Counted from the first letter of the stretch, positions 1 through 8,824 are shown. The stretch: DNA of 64,000 bases from Caldithrix sp. (GCA_020722815.1 DYKB01000022.1:30538-94537); one strand, 5' to 3'. The notes: generated by a model not told the origin, from the sequence alone. Numbers and translations: made by a program.

Positions 1-4
1 GAAA

Positions 5-775
5 ATGCGCTTACATTTAATTTTAATTTTCGTCTTCTTTTCCTGTGTTCATTCCCAGGTGATTGCTGAGAACGAAGATTGGTTGACGCCTTCTCCTTTA
101 AGGAGTGCGACGGCACAATTCACTTTATTGAGCCTTCAAACAGGCCCGAATAGCCCAATGATGCTGACAGATCAGCCCGCGGCACCAAAATCCTTTTCGA
201 AATCGAAGGGTCAGGCCATGTTTCGCTCGTTGATTATTCCCGGCTGGGGTCAAAATTATGCGGGTCGGAATAAACGCGCCAAATATTTTTTTATTACCGA
301 AGTGATGCTTTGGACTTCATATACTGGATTTAAAATTTATGAAAATTGGCTTGAAAATGAATACAAGGTTTTTGCTAAAACACATGCGCAGGCTGATCCA
401 ACTGATAAAGTTCACAAGTATTTTGTGAATATTGGTAATTATTCAAACATTTATGAATATAATGCCGCCAAATTAAATTATCGCTCGCTTGATGAAGTTT
501 ATCCGGAAGATGCTTCATATTATTGGCAATGGGATAACGATATCAATCGGCATGATTTTAAAATGATGCGGATTCGTTCCGATAATGCCAATTACCGGGC
601 TTTATTTACCCTGGGAGCCGTACTGGTGAATCATATCGTAAGCGCAATTGATGCGGTCTGGATTATACGAACGAAGAAAACCGAGTTGGGTCACCAATCG
701 ATCCCGGTCAAGGTTCAGTTGACCACATTTTCCGCAAAACAGGAATATCGAATTGGATTATTAACGACTTTTTAG
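5..775 (+). CDS. DUF5683-type exported membrane protein
   Basis: The protein is 256 aa. Residues 1-21 form a hydrophobic export signal. A DUF5683-like core follows, with the diagnostic PGWGQ motif at about 79-83 and then basic and aromatic membrane-associating stretches (about 91-112). A second hydrophobic segment lies near residue 200-222. DUF5683 proteins are envelope proteins of unknown function, common in the FCB group. Only four bases precede the ATG, so a ribosome-binding site or a longer N-terminus cannot be judged, although the signal peptide at the start argues that it is complete. A good hairpin terminator follows 31 bp after the stop, so the transcription unit ends here. The family is assigned from the motif; the function is unknown. 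Confidence 0.7.
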   Translation: MRLHLILIFVFFSCVHSQVIAENEDWLTPSPLRSATAQFTLLSLQTGPNSPMMLTDQPAAPKSFSKSKGQAMFRSLIIPGWGQNYAGRNKRAKYFFITEVMLWTSYTGFKIYENWLENEYKVFAKTHAQADPTDKVHKYFVNIGNYSNIYEYNAAKLNYRSLDEVYPEDASYYWQWDNDINRHDFKMMRIRSDNANYRALFTLGAVLVNHIVSAIDAVWIIRTKKTELGHQSIPVKVQLTTFSAKQEYRIGLLTTF

Positions 776-806
776 CGGAACTGATTTGGAAAATAAAATT
801 TTTATT

Positions 807-838
807 AAAAGCTCAGTTGCCTGGCACTGAGCTTTTTC
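807..838 (+). terminator. Rho-independent terminator after the DUF5683 gene
   Basis: The stem AAAGCTCAGT pairs with ACTGAGCTTT across a short loop and runs into a T-rich tract. It lies about 30 bp after the upstream stop codon and 40 bp before the next start, separating the two genes. Confidence 0.75.
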
Positions 839-878
839 ATTTTTATCGCTCATGGATTAAGAAAAAAAGGACTTTGTG

Positions 879-1778
879 ATGAAAAAATCTTTACTTATTA
901 CCGGTGCCACTGGCTTTTTAGGGGGACATTTAATCTCACAAGCCGGTGAGAACTGGAATATACACGCCACGTATCGTCAAAAAATTCAAAATTTACAAAA
1001 CGTCAACTGGGTGAAGCTTGATTTAAATGATTTATCACAAATTGAACAAATTTTGAACACCCGAAAAATCGATGTTGTAATTCATGCTGCGGCGATTGCC
1101 GATCTGGATACGGCTGAAGGCGACAGCGAACTCACGAATCGAATTAATGTTCTTGCAACTCAAAAAATTGTTGACTTTTGTGAATCATCAAAAACTCGAC
1201 TCATTTTTATTTCAACGGATATGGTCTTCGATGGGGAAAAAGGCAATTATACAGAAGATGATCCGGTTAATCCATTAAATTCTTATGGTGTTTCCAAAAA
1301 AACCGCGGAAAATTATATTCGCCAATTTTCCAGTAATTATGTAATCGCCCGAAGTGCTTTAATATATGGATTTTCTTGGACCGAAAGCCAGACGTTTTCT
1401 CAAATAATGCTTAAGCGAACGAAAAAAGGCGAAAGTGTACAATTATTTACCGATCAGTTTCGTTCACCCATATTGGTGAATAATTTAGCGCAGGCATTGC
1501 TGGAATTGGCCGATTCAGACTTTTGCGGCACCCTGCATCTTGGCGCTCCGGAACGAATCAGTCGCTATGAATTTGGTATATTATTTGCGAAATATTTTTC
1601 AATTTCCTCAAATTTGTTCATTCCGATACAAATGAAGAATTATCAATTTAAAGCGGCTCGACCAAAGGATACCTCGTTCAAGATTGATTCGGCAAAAAAA
1701 ATTCTGAAAACTGAGCTATTAGATTGCCACAACGGTATACAATTTATAAAAGAATGTTCATCTTCGAGACAATTCTAA
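879..1778 (+). CDS. RmlD-like NAD(P)-dependent sugar-nucleotide reductase
   Basis: The protein is 299 aa, an extended short-chain dehydrogenase/reductase of the dTDP-4-dehydrorhamnose reductase (RmlD) type. A Rossmann glycine motif GATGFLGG is at residues 9-16. STDMVFDG (about 112-119) matches the RmlD substrate and catalytic Ser/Thr strip. The catalytic pair is Y136xxxK140 (YGVSK). Length fits the family. The ATG at 879 is preferred over the GTG one codon earlier because AAGG lies about 8 nt upstream. No rmlA, rmlB or rmlC is adjacent, so the substrate is open: dTDP-rhamnose synthesis or another deoxysugar reductase. It follows a terminator and appears to be transcribed alone. Confidence 0.8.
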   Translation: MKKSLLITGATGFLGGHLISQAGENWNIHATYRQKIQNLQNVNWVKLDLNDLSQIEQILNTRKIDVVIHAAAIADLDTAEGDSELTNRINVLATQKIVDFCESSKTRLIFISTDMVFDGEKGNYTEDDPVNPLNSYGVSKKTAENYIRQFSSNYVIARSALIYGFSWTESQTFSQIMLKRTKKGESVQLFTDQFRSPILVNNLAQALLELADSDFCGTLHLGAPERISRYEFGILFAKYFSISSNLFIPIQMKNYQFKAARPKDTSFKIDSAKKILKTELLDCHNGIQFIKECSSSRQF

Positions 1779-2147
1779 TTGATCCATGTTGAATGTTGAG
1801 CCTTTTTAACTCATTTAAAATCAAAAATTTATTATTATTTAAATAAATCAAAATTTTGATTTCGGGGAAAACAAAATCTGCGCCATTCTTAATAACTTAG
1901 AAATCAATTTTTTGGATTACATTTTAAAAGTATATCGAAGTTGTCATTTAATTTCGCCCGATTATTTGATGGCACTGACTTTTACTAAAATGACGATTTA
2001 TTCTTTGTTTTTTAAAATGTTGTGGCTTTATTTTTGCAATCAATTCCTGGGCAGGTATCGAATCGAAAGCATCGCGAAAAAATGGCTACCCTTGTAACTG
2101 ATGAAATTTTCTTACGTTAGATTGCTATCCTATCGTTGGAGTTAATC
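1779..2147. other. Non-coding gap with an 18-bp perfect palindrome
   Basis: No convincing gene. AT-rich sequence contains the perfect palindrome AAATCAAAATTTTGATTT at 1845-1862, which could be an operator or only a feature of the composition. A 61-codon open frame at 1912-2097 starts without a ribosome-binding site and looks random. The 3' end holds the GGAG sequence used by the next gene. Confidence 0.5.
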
Positions 2148-3419
2148 GTGGAAGTTCAAAACGAAAATAATTTTATATCGAATAAAAATGAAGAGGAGCC
2201 AACCAGTGTCATCAGTCCTCAAGTGATTAGTTCGTCAAAAGAGAAAAGATCAACTCCCCGCAAGCGATTTGATCTCGAACCGCTTGAAATTCCAATTTTA
2301 CCGAAACAATTTCGTAAAACTTTTCGTGAACGTTTCGACTCCAGATTTCTGCTTATTCTTCTTCTTTCTATCATTTTTAATGTCAGCCTCGTCATATACC
2401 TCCCGGCTTTTCTTCCTTCAGAATATGAAAAAAATATGATTCGGCGAATGCAGCGGCGATTTGTCGATATTATTCTGCGTGATACTGAAATTGAAACAGG
2501 AACATCAGGGATTGCGCGCAGCGGCAAGAACTGGGGAAAAGTGACTCCTGAATCGCGTAAAGATTTAAGCAAAATGATAGCTGATATTGTGACAGGTATT
2601 GTCACCAGCGGCGATGATCTTCCCGATTTTTCTAAATTATCAGATCATGTCATGACGCCGGAACAGTTGCAGGAGATGCTGGATTCATTTGATGCCATCA
2701 GTACCCCAAAAGCGGGTGGAACGGCACAGAATGAACTCAATAAACAAAAAGTCGCTGAAAAAGTTTCCGATGTCGGTTTGTTGGGAATTATTACGCAGGG
2801 GAGTGGCTATGATAATACCGAATATGTCGCTGATATCGTTAAAAAAACAAGCTCCCCAAATCAGAATTTAAACGGGATTTTGGATCAAATAACAGCACTT
2901 CAGGTGCCGCGGCTGAAACGACAATTTGGTTGGATGAATCCGGATAGTATTGCCTCAGGTTTAAAAACGGGTCGAATTGATTCCCGGGTTCAGAAAAATT
3001 TTTATGAAACGATTCCCGAATTGGCAAAAGTTGAAGAGACACCAATTGCGCACAATGTTGGGACCAACTTTGATGATTTACCTTTAGCCGGGCTGAATCG
3101 CATGAAAGCTGCTGAAAAGAACTCAAGAAGCGATGAACATATCGCCCGGGTCGTAGCCTCCCACAATCGCGCGATACAGGATTGTTATAAGCAAGTATTG
3201 AAACATCAACCGGGTCTAAACGGTAAAATTGTCGTCCGCCTATCAATTGATATTCAGGGGATGGTCATATTTGCTGAAATTGTCGAATCGACCTTTAATC
3301 ATCCAAAAATTGAACAATGCATTCTAAACCGGATTCGAAACTGGCGCGATTTTGGACCATGTACACCCGATTGGGGGGTCAAAACAATTAAAATTCCATA
3401 CAAATTTGGAATGGATTAA
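2148..3419 (+). CDS. TonB/AgmX-type envelope protein with one N-terminal membrane anchor
   Basis: The protein is 423 aa. A basic cytoplasmic N-terminus of about 65 residues is followed by one membrane segment (about 67-88), a long periplasmic low-complexity linker, and a C-terminal TonB-like domain over the last about 100 residues. That domain resembles the AgmX/PglI C-terminal family of myxobacterial gliding proteins. Its beginning (HNRAIQDCYKQVLK) and end (NRIRNWRDFGPC) carry three cysteines, so disulphides are possible in the periplasm. GTG at 2148 is chosen because GGAG lies 6 nt upstream; a TTG at 2136 has no such site. No ExbB or ExbD is adjacent, but a related C-terminal domain ends the FHA protein at 34156-35553. 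It probably couples an inner-membrane proton channel to the outer envelope. Confidence 0.65.
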   Translation: MEVQNENNFISNKNEEEPTSVISPQVISSSKEKRSTPRKRFDLEPLEIPILPKQFRKTFRERFDSRFLLILLLSIIFNVSLVIYLPAFLPSEYEKNMIRRMQRRFVDIILRDTEIETGTSGIARSGKNWGKVTPESRKDLSKMIADIVTGIVTSGDDLPDFSKLSDHVMTPEQLQEMLDSFDAISTPKAGGTAQNELNKQKVAEKVSDVGLLGIITQGSGYDNTEYVADIVKKTSSPNQNLNGILDQITALQVPRLKRQFGWMNPDSIASGLKTGRIDSRVQKNFYETIPELAKVEETPIAHNVGTNFDDLPLAGLNRMKAAEKNSRSDEHIARVVASHNRAIQDCYKQVLKHQPGLNGKIVVRLSIDIQGMVIFAEIVESTFNHPKIEQCILNRIRNWRDFGPCTPDWGVKTIKIPYKFGMD

Positions 3420-3672
3420 AAAAAATTACCTGAATTACTCTGATTTCCAATTTCACTTCAGAACAAAAAACCACAATTTATAGTTTTCAATGCTATGCGA
3501 CCCTTTTCTTCAAAAATCAAAAATCGTTATCCTGAATCGTGAAGTATGATAGGCAAGCTTGAAAAGTCGTACGCGTTGATTGAATTTTACAGATTTTTGC
3601 TGACGGCGGTTTTTTCCTTAAAATACTCAATATAAATACTTACCATAAATTGTAATTCAACAAACAACTTCC

Positions 3673-3701
3673 TTGACTTTTAAACTTTTTGTTCATATTT
3701 T
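3673..3701 (+). promoter_or_regulatory. Candidate sigma-70 promoter of the HypE-like gene
   Basis: TTGACT (3673-3678) and TATTTT (3696-3701) are separated by 17 bp, and transcription would begin about 30 bp before the ATG at 3736. The -35 box coincides with a TTG that could be mistaken for the gene's start, which supports the later ATG. Confidence 0.5.
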
Positions 3702-3735
3702 TGTTAAATTTCATGATACAATCGGTGGAATGAAG

Positions 3736-4755
3736 ATGATGTCCGATCAAAAACTTTTAGCACCAGGTAAATTACCGATGGATTTGCTTGGTGATTTAAT
3801 TGCCCGCTATACACATCAAGATCCGTCGGTGGTTATTGGTTCCGGAATTGGCGTTGATGCCGCCGTTTTAGCGCCTGATGAAAATCTGTTGATCGCGAAA
3901 TCGGACCCAATTACTTGCGTTGCTGAAGATATTGGTCATTATGCCGTGCAGATAAATGCCAATGATATCGCCTGTCTTGGCGGACAACCGCGATGGTTTT
4001 TGGTGACATTACTTTTGCCGGCTCAGAAGACGACGGTTGAAAACATCGAGGTAATTTTCCGGCAGATAAGTGACGCCTGTAAAAAGATGGGAATCGCCCT
4101 TTGTGGGGGACATTCCGAGATAACGGCTGGTATTGATCGCCCTATAGTGGTGGGACAGATGCTGGGGACTGTTTCGCGTGAGGATCTTATTTATCCAGCC
4201 GGCATTCAGCCGGGTGATGATATTATTTTGACGAAAGGAATTGCGATTGAAGGCGCATCCATAATTGCCCGGGAAAAAAGACAGGAGATTGGCGAAAATT
4301 TTTCAGTTGAACTGGTGGCGCAATGTAAACAACTGATTTATGAGCCTGGAATTAGTGTCGTTCGCGATGCGCAAATTGCCCGACAGGCTGCGCCAATTCA
4401 TGCGTTGCATGATCCCACCGAAGGCGGCCTTTCAACCGGGCTGTATGAATTATCCCGCGCGTCAAATATGAAATTATGGATTGAGTTTGATAAAATTCCG
4501 ATTATTCCCGAGTCCAAGTTTCTGTGCGAGGTTTACGGACTGGATATTCTGGGGACAATAGCTTCGGGTGCGCTGTTAATCGCTGTTTCTTCACCCTATT
4601 CTCAGGAAGTTGTCGAAAAACTGGATAAATCGGGGATTCCGGCCGCGGTAATTGGGAAAGCTATTTCAAAAGGTATTGGTGTAAAAATGAAATTGGAAGG
4701 GAAGGATATGGAAATGCCTGTTTTTGACCATGATGAAATTATGAAAATTTTGTAA
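3736..4755 (+). CDS. AIR-synthase-related protein, HypE-like but without the C-terminal cysteine
   Basis: The protein is 339 aa. It belongs to the PurM/HypE/SelD ATP-dependent superfamily. The N-terminal ATP-binding half has IGSGIGVDAAVLAPDE and KSDPITCVAEDIGHYAVQIN, followed by NDIACLGGQPRWF. The C-terminal half contains LHDPTEGGLSTGLYEL, typical of HypE. True HypE carries a terminal Cys (PRIC-type tail) that takes the carbamoyl group; this protein ends in FDHDEIMKIL with no Cys. It is therefore unlikely to be a hydrogenase maturation HypE, and no hyp or hydrogenase genes are nearby. The start is ATG 3736 or 3739, with GGTGG 7-10 nt upstream. Substrate unknown. Confidence 0.7.
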   Translation: MMSDQKLLAPGKLPMDLLGDLIARYTHQDPSVVIGSGIGVDAAVLAPDENLLIAKSDPITCVAEDIGHYAVQINANDIACLGGQPRWFLVTLLLPAQKTTVENIEVIFRQISDACKKMGIALCGGHSEITAGIDRPIVVGQMLGTVSREDLIYPAGIQPGDDIILTKGIAIEGASIIAREKRQEIGENFSVELVAQCKQLIYEPGISVVRDAQIARQAAPIHALHDPTEGGLSTGLYELSRASNMKLWIEFDKIPIIPESKFLCEVYGLDILGTIASGALLIAVSSPYSQEVVEKLDKSGIPAAVIGKAISKGIGVKMKLEGKDMEMPVFDHDEIMKIL

Positions 4756-4886
4756 TATTCATATTTATGCAACTACATCTATTGAATATTTATCATTTTC
4801 ATGATAAATTAAACTTAAAATAGTTATGCGATTAATTAAATTTAATAAATTTAAAAATATTCATTTTTGAGTTGATAAAAAATCAC

Positions 4887-4915
4887 TTGACAATTAATAA
4901 TTAAATTGATATATT
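4887..4915 (+). promoter_or_regulatory. Strong sigma-70-type promoter of the amidase gene
   Basis: TTGACA at 4887-4892, a 17-bp spacer and TATATT at 4910-4915, about 49 bp before the ATG at 4964, in an AT-rich leader. It is one of the best consensus matches in the window. Confidence 0.65.
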
Positions 4916-4963
4916 ATTGAATATGACTATATGGAAGGATATTTAATAAAGGAGGGTTTGGAT

Positions 4964-5629
4964 ATGGAAATAAGATGGGTAGAAAGCCATTTTTTTGATC
5001 CCTATAAAATTGCCAATGAAATGATTATTATTCATCATACAGGAAGTAAAAATGGCAAAATTAATAGCCTTGAAGGGACACTCGCCTGGTTTAAACCTGA
5101 TCCGTGGCGTGAACATAGTAAAGCATCGGCTCAGTATGTCATTCCACGTTATGAGAATTACATTGTCCAGATGGTTCGCGATGAACACACCTCCTATCAC
5201 GCTGGTGAAAGTAGCTGGATTATTAAAGGCGTCAAGCGTTATAATTTGAATGATCGTTCAATTGGTATTGAGCTTCAAGGTGACGGGAATCTTATTGAAT
5301 ATTCTTCTTTTCAATATGAAGCATTGATCTGGCTCACCCGACGCAAAATGGAAGAATTCAGGATCCCCCCTGAACTGGTACAGGGACATGAGCATATCAG
5401 TCCGGGCCGAAAAGTGGATCCTGGTATTTACTTTGACTGGAAATATTTTCGCTATGAAATTTCTTCCAAAACCCAAATTATTGTGCCGGAACCTTATCCA
5501 ACAACGCAACCGCCTGACAATGATGTCGTTCTGCGATATCCAGAAGAACGGGAGGTAACAATTCCGTCAGGCGAAAATCCATCATTTTTTGAGCGGGTGC
5601 TCGATATATTTCGCAGTCTTTTCGGATAG
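4964..5629 (+). CDS. N-acetylmuramoyl-L-alanine amidase (Amidase_2 fold)
   Basis: The protein is 221 aa and would cleave the MurNAc-L-Ala bond of peptidoglycan or its fragments. The Amidase_2 zinc site is visible: IIIHHTGS (His24/25) near the N-terminus and GHEHISPGRKVDPG, which supplies the second His and the Asp ligand as in AmpD. SIGIELQGDG is the conserved central strand. No signal peptide precedes the domain, so it may act on cytoplasmic muropeptides (AmpD-like recycling) or be exported another way. The last about 50 residues are a Pro-rich tail with an amphipathic end. Start: ATG 4964 with GGAGGG 7 nt upstream, better than the ATG at 4931. A small winged-helix gene follows 135 bp downstream. 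Confidence 0.8.
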   Translation: MEIRWVESHFFDPYKIANEMIIIHHTGSKNGKINSLEGTLAWFKPDPWREHSKASAQYVIPRYENYIVQMVRDEHTSYHAGESSWIIKGVKRYNLNDRSIGIELQGDGNLIEYSSFQYEALIWLTRRKMEEFRIPPELVQGHEHISPGRKVDPGIYFDWKYFRYEISSKTQIIVPEPYPTTQPPDNDVVLRYPEEREVTIPSGENPSFFERVLDIFRSLFG

Positions 5630-5764
5630 TAATTTTATAAATTTTTTCTTTTGGGGTGGATTTCTTTTAATTTTTATGCTGTTCTTTTCCATGAATTCGA
5701 ATTCTTCGAAAATTCTCATTGGCTTAACAATGTACTTTTGATCAAAATTAAGAGGGAGGAAATT

Positions 5765-6019
5765 TTGAGAGTTTCGAAGTACGCTGTTGATTCTTATTAC
5801 AGTCCGTCATTTTCTGAACCTCATTATGATATGGGGCAGCGCCAGGAGATTGCGCTTCAATATCTACGTGAACGTGGGCGGATTACCAATTGGGAGTATG
5901 TCAATTTGTGTAATGTGGGGTATCGTACGGCTCATCGTGATCTTTGTGATCTCATCGATAAAGGTGTGGTCCGAATATTTAAGATGGGACGGAGTACGTA
6001 TTATGCGTTGGAGGTCTAA
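5765..6019 (+). CDS. Small winged-helix DNA-binding protein
   Basis: The protein is 84 aa. The C-terminal about 60 residues read as a DeoR/MarR-like winged helix: an IALQYLRERGRITNWEYVNL helix pair, the recognition-helix-like YRTAHRDLCDLIDKGVV, and a wing RIFKMGRSTYYAL. The start is judged to be TTG 5765 because GGGAGGA lies 5 nt upstream; the frame is open further upstream but has no ribosome-binding site there. It could regulate the preceding amidase or act elsewhere. It lacks a ligand-binding domain, so it is a minimal regulator. The fold is inferred by eye from the pattern. Confidence 0.6.
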   Translation: MRVSKYAVDSYYSPSFSEPHYDMGQRQEIALQYLRERGRITNWEYVNLCNVGYRTAHRDLCDLIDKGVVRIFKMGRSTYYALEV

Positions 6020-6163
6020 ATTTCTGGTAATCGGTCCGTTTTTGAATAAAACGAACTGTGGAGCTAGCTATTTAGTGGATAGGATCCCCGACCAGCCACG
6101 TTGCCTGTTGAATAACTCGTAATTGAATCAGCAATTGTTATTATTTACTGAAAAGTAAATATC

Positions 6164-6197
6164 AAGGAGCAAAGTCTTCCGACCTTGCTCCTTTTTT
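6164..6197. terminator. Hairpin terminator between convergent genes
   Basis: AAGGAGCAA (6164-6172) pairs with TTGCTCCTT (6185-6193), followed by a T run on the plus strand. It ends the winged-helix transcript. On the minus strand the stem lies just after the transaldolase stop but has a poorer U tract, so bidirectional use is possible but less sure. Confidence 0.75.
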
Positions 6198-6200
6198 ATT

Positions 6201-6848
6201 TTAACGTGCCTGTACTTTTTTCCAATCTTCGAGGAATTTTTCAATTCCCAGGTCGGTTAATGGGTGTTTTGCCAATTGCTCGATCACTTTAAACGGAATT
6301 GTTGCAATATCGGCACCCACAAGGGCAGACTCCACGACGTGTAGCGGATTTCGAATACTGGCGACAATCATTTCTGTTTCGATTTCGTAGATATCAAAAA
6401 TTTGGGCAATCTCACGGACGGAATTTAATCCATCATGGCTGGCGTCATCCAAACGACCAACAAAAATGCTAATAAATGAAGCACCAGCCTTTGCGGCCAT
6501 TAGTGCCTGCATTGAGCTAAAAACGAGTGTCACATTACAGCGAATACCTTCATCTTCCAGAATACGTACGGCTTTTAGTCCGTCTTTCGTAATGGGAACT
6601 TTCACCACTACATTTTTATGAATTTTATGTAATTCTCTGCCTTCTTTGACAATACCAGCGGTATCGAGACTTACCGTTTCTGCACTTACCGGCCCATCAA
6701 CTGTTTCACAAATTTGACGAATGATGTCTTCAAATTTCCCCTTTTCCTTGGAAATTAACGTGGGATTCGTGGTAACGCCATCAATGACACCTAATTCAAC
6801 CGCTTCTTTAATTTCAGCCAAATTTGCTGAATCGATAAAAATTTTCAT
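6201..6848 (-). CDS. tal: Transaldolase / fructose-6-phosphate aldolase (TalC/Fsa type)
   Basis: The protein is 215 aa, the short single-domain TIM-barrel form. The start [16 protein letters not shown] and the GVTTNPTLI strand are family signatures. The Schiff-base lysine is K83 in [10 protein letters not shown]. The FSLA-type residues of the short transaldolase/fructose-6-phosphate aldolase group cannot separate the two activities by eye; most bacterial proteins of this length act as transaldolases of the pentose phosphate pathway. A purine-rich ribosome-binding site precedes the ATG (GGAGGG, reading 6855-6860 on the minus strand). It follows truA by 110 bp and ends at a hairpin. Confidence 0.9.
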   Translation of the reverse strand: MKIFIDSANLAEIKEAVELGVIDGVTTNPTLISKEKGKFEDIIRQICETVDGPVSAETVSLDTAGIVKEGRELHKIHKNVVVKVPITKDGLKAVRILEDEGIRCNVTLVFSSMQALMAAKAGASFISIFVGRLDDASHDGLNSVREIAQIFDIYEIETEMIVASIRNPLHVVESALVGADIATIPFKVIEQLAKHPLTDLGIEKFLEDWKKVQAR

Positions 6849-6958
6849 TTAAACCCTCCAAATTCTTTTTTTAGTTTACTAATCCAAAATATGTTAATAC
6901 GTCCAGGTGGATATCATCAAATATCCGTGATAGTTTGATTGAGTTCAGGAAATAATTT

Positions 6959-7687
6959 TCAATATCCCACTTCAACCAGAATCAAGCCATTCGGTGGAAC
7001 CGTCTTACCCGCCAATTTTCGGTTGCGCGACGCCAAAATCTCAGGAATTTGCTCCGGGTTCAAATTTCCCCGACCAACTTCTACCATTGTCCCAACGATG
7101 ATTCGAACCATGTTGTGCAGAAACCGATTTGCAGTAATTTCCATCACGAAACAATCATCCTTTTGCTCCCAGGTCAAGGCGACCACATCGGATAGATAAT
7201 GTGGTTGTTGGGGATCAGCTTTTGAAAACGCCTGAAAGTCATGTTCACCAATTAAATACTGCGAAGCTTGCTGAATAAGCTCAAAATTCAATTGATAGCG
7301 ACAATACCACTGATAACGCCGTCCAATCGCATGACGGATTGGGGAAATCACATACCGATATTTCCGATATTTTGCAGAAAATCGGGCGTGAAAATCAGCC
7401 GCGACTTCTTCAGCCTTTATAATTCGGATATCCAGGGGTAAAAATCGATTTAAGCCTTTTTCGAAGATCGTTAGCGCTAATTTACTTTCGGTATTGAAGT
7501 TTACCACATTTCCCAGTGCATGGACGCCGGTATCGGTTCGACCGGCACAATATAATTTGACTTGTTCCTGGGTTAATTGCAGTAGCGCCTTTTCTAATTC
7601 ACTTTGAACTGTTCTTCGTTCCGGCTGAAATTGCCAACCGTGATAATTGGTGCCATCATATTCGATAATTAATTTGATATTGCGCAT
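6959..7687 (-). CDS. truA: tRNA pseudouridine(38-40) synthase TruA
   Basis: The protein is 242 aa. It isomerises uridines 38-40 in the tRNA anticodon arm. The start MRNIKLIIEYDGTNYHGWQFQ is typical. The catalytic aspartate D52 lies in CAGRTDTGVHALGNVV. RFLHNMVRIIVGTMVEVG, near the C-terminus, is the conserved active-site helix. Length is normal. It lies 66 bp downstream of ecfT on the same strand; an ecfT-truA neighbourhood is also known in Firmicutes, where the two are often co-transcribed. Housekeeping gene. Confidence 0.95.
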   Translation of the reverse strand: MRNIKLIIEYDGTNYHGWQFQPERRTVQSELEKALLQLTQEQVKLYCAGRTDTGVHALGNVVNFNTESKLALTIFEKGLNRFLPLDIRIIKAEEVAADFHARFSAKYRKYRYVISPIRHAIGRRYQWYCRYQLNFELIQQASQYLIGEHDFQAFSKADPQQPHYLSDVVALTWEQKDDCFVMEITANRFLHNMVRIIVGTMVEVGRGNLNPEQIPEILASRNRKLAGKTVPPNGLILVEVGY

Positions 7688-7753
7688 AACTTTTTAAAAA
7701 ATTTAACTTCGCAAAGTAAACGAATCCTCGGAGTCTTTTGGGTTCGTCGAGAA

Positions 7754-8560
7754 TTAAATCGGTCCTAAAATTACGATTAAAATTGAGAGAAAAAGTGCCC
7801 CCGAAAAAACTTTATAATCACTATTCTGAAATTTTAATTCTTTAAAATTTGTTCGATTTGCCTGGCTATGAAAACAGCGTGAATCCATGGCCAGAGCCAG
7901 CTCATCTGCCCGGTGAAACGCTGAAATTAGCAAAGGTAACAACAATGGCAGCAGATTTTTGATGCGTTCCAGTACCTTTCCTTCGAAATTTACCCCGCGG
8001 GACATTTGTGCCTTTTGGATTCGTTCGGCTTCCTGGATCAAAGTTGGAATAAATCGAATTGCCAGTGTCATCATCAGCACGATTTCAAACGTCGGAATGC
8101 CCACTTTTTTTAAAGGTGCAAATAATTTATTCAACCCATCGGTTAATTCAATCGGTGAAGTCGTTAAAGTTAAAACTGCAGCCAACGATATTAATATAAT
8201 GAGGCGAAAACAATAGACAAATCCCAGTTTTAAACCATTTAAATTAATCATCAAATGCAAAAAAGGTATTTCCTGGTACGTTCCACCTTCAGTGAAAAAC
8301 AGGTGCAAAATAAGGGTCAATAAAAATAGCCAGCGAAATGGCCGCAAATTTTTTACAAATATTCGAAAAGGAATATTTGATAAAAAAACCGCAAAAATTA
8401 ATATGAAGGCGATAAAGCCCATATTAAGCCAGTCATCAAAAATTAAGAGCCAGGAAATAAACCAGAGGCTGCAGATAAATTTTGTCCGCGGATCGAGTTG
8501 ATGAAGGAACGATTGAACCGGATAATATTGTCCTAATGTGATATCTTGTAAAAATTTCAT
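7754..8560 (-). CDS. ecfT: ECF transporter transmembrane subunit EcfT (CbiQ family)
   Basis: The protein is 268 aa. This is the membrane scaffold of energy-coupling-factor vitamin or metal importers. Hydrophobic segments lie at about 28-45, 48-65, 75-90, 112-135 and 245-265. The two cytoplasmic coupling helices that dock on the ATPases carry the short signatures SRG (187-189) and DSRC (226-229), as in EcfT. LDPRTKFI near residue 22-29 is also family-typical. No EcfA ATPase or S component is adjacent, which is unusual, so the partners must be encoded elsewhere. Co-directional with truA and tal. Confidence 0.85.
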   Translation of the reverse strand: MKFLQDITLGQYYPVQSFLHQLDPRTKFICSLWFISWLLIFDDWLNMGFIAFILIFAVFLSNIPFRIFVKNLRPFRWLFLLTLILHLFFTEGGTYQEIPFLHLMINLNGLKLGFVYCFRLIILISLAAVLTLTTSPIELTDGLNKLFAPLKKVGIPTFEIVLMMTLAIRFIPTLIQEAERIQKAQMSRGVNFEGKVLERIKNLLPLLLPLLISAFHRADELALAMDSRCFHSQANRTNFKELKFQNSDYKVFSGALFLSILIVILGPI

Positions 8561-8693
8561 CTATGATTGAATTTAATGATCAACTGGTGTTAAAATTAAA
8601 ATAGAAAAAAGAATATACGGGTTTATGGCTATAAAAGCAAGAAAATTATAATGCTGCTATTAAAACCATACTTACAGACTGAATAAAATTTAC

Positions 8694-8722
8694 TTGACTT
8701 TTATGTCATTTTCTATTAAGAT
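8694..8722 (+). promoter_or_regulatory. Candidate promoter of the PqqD-like gene
   Basis: TTGACT (8694-8699), a 17-bp spacer and TAAGAT (8717-8722), about 100 bp before the ATG at 8825. The -10 box is only a moderate match. Confidence 0.35.
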
Positions 8723-8824
8723 AACATTTAAGAATCAAGTGTTTAAATTTGAGGAATATCAAATTCATAATGTTGCACAGAAAAATGCGGATAAATTTGC
8801 ACTCCTAAAATTGGATATATTTTG

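Noticed and set aside
1912..2097. 61-codon open frame in a non-coding gap
   Set aside because: No ribosome-binding site, AT-rich low-complexity product, no recognisable family.
3736..4755. Annotation as HypE hydrogenase maturation protein
   Set aside because: The terminal reactive Cys of HypE is absent, and there are no hyp genes near; kept as a HypE-like protein.
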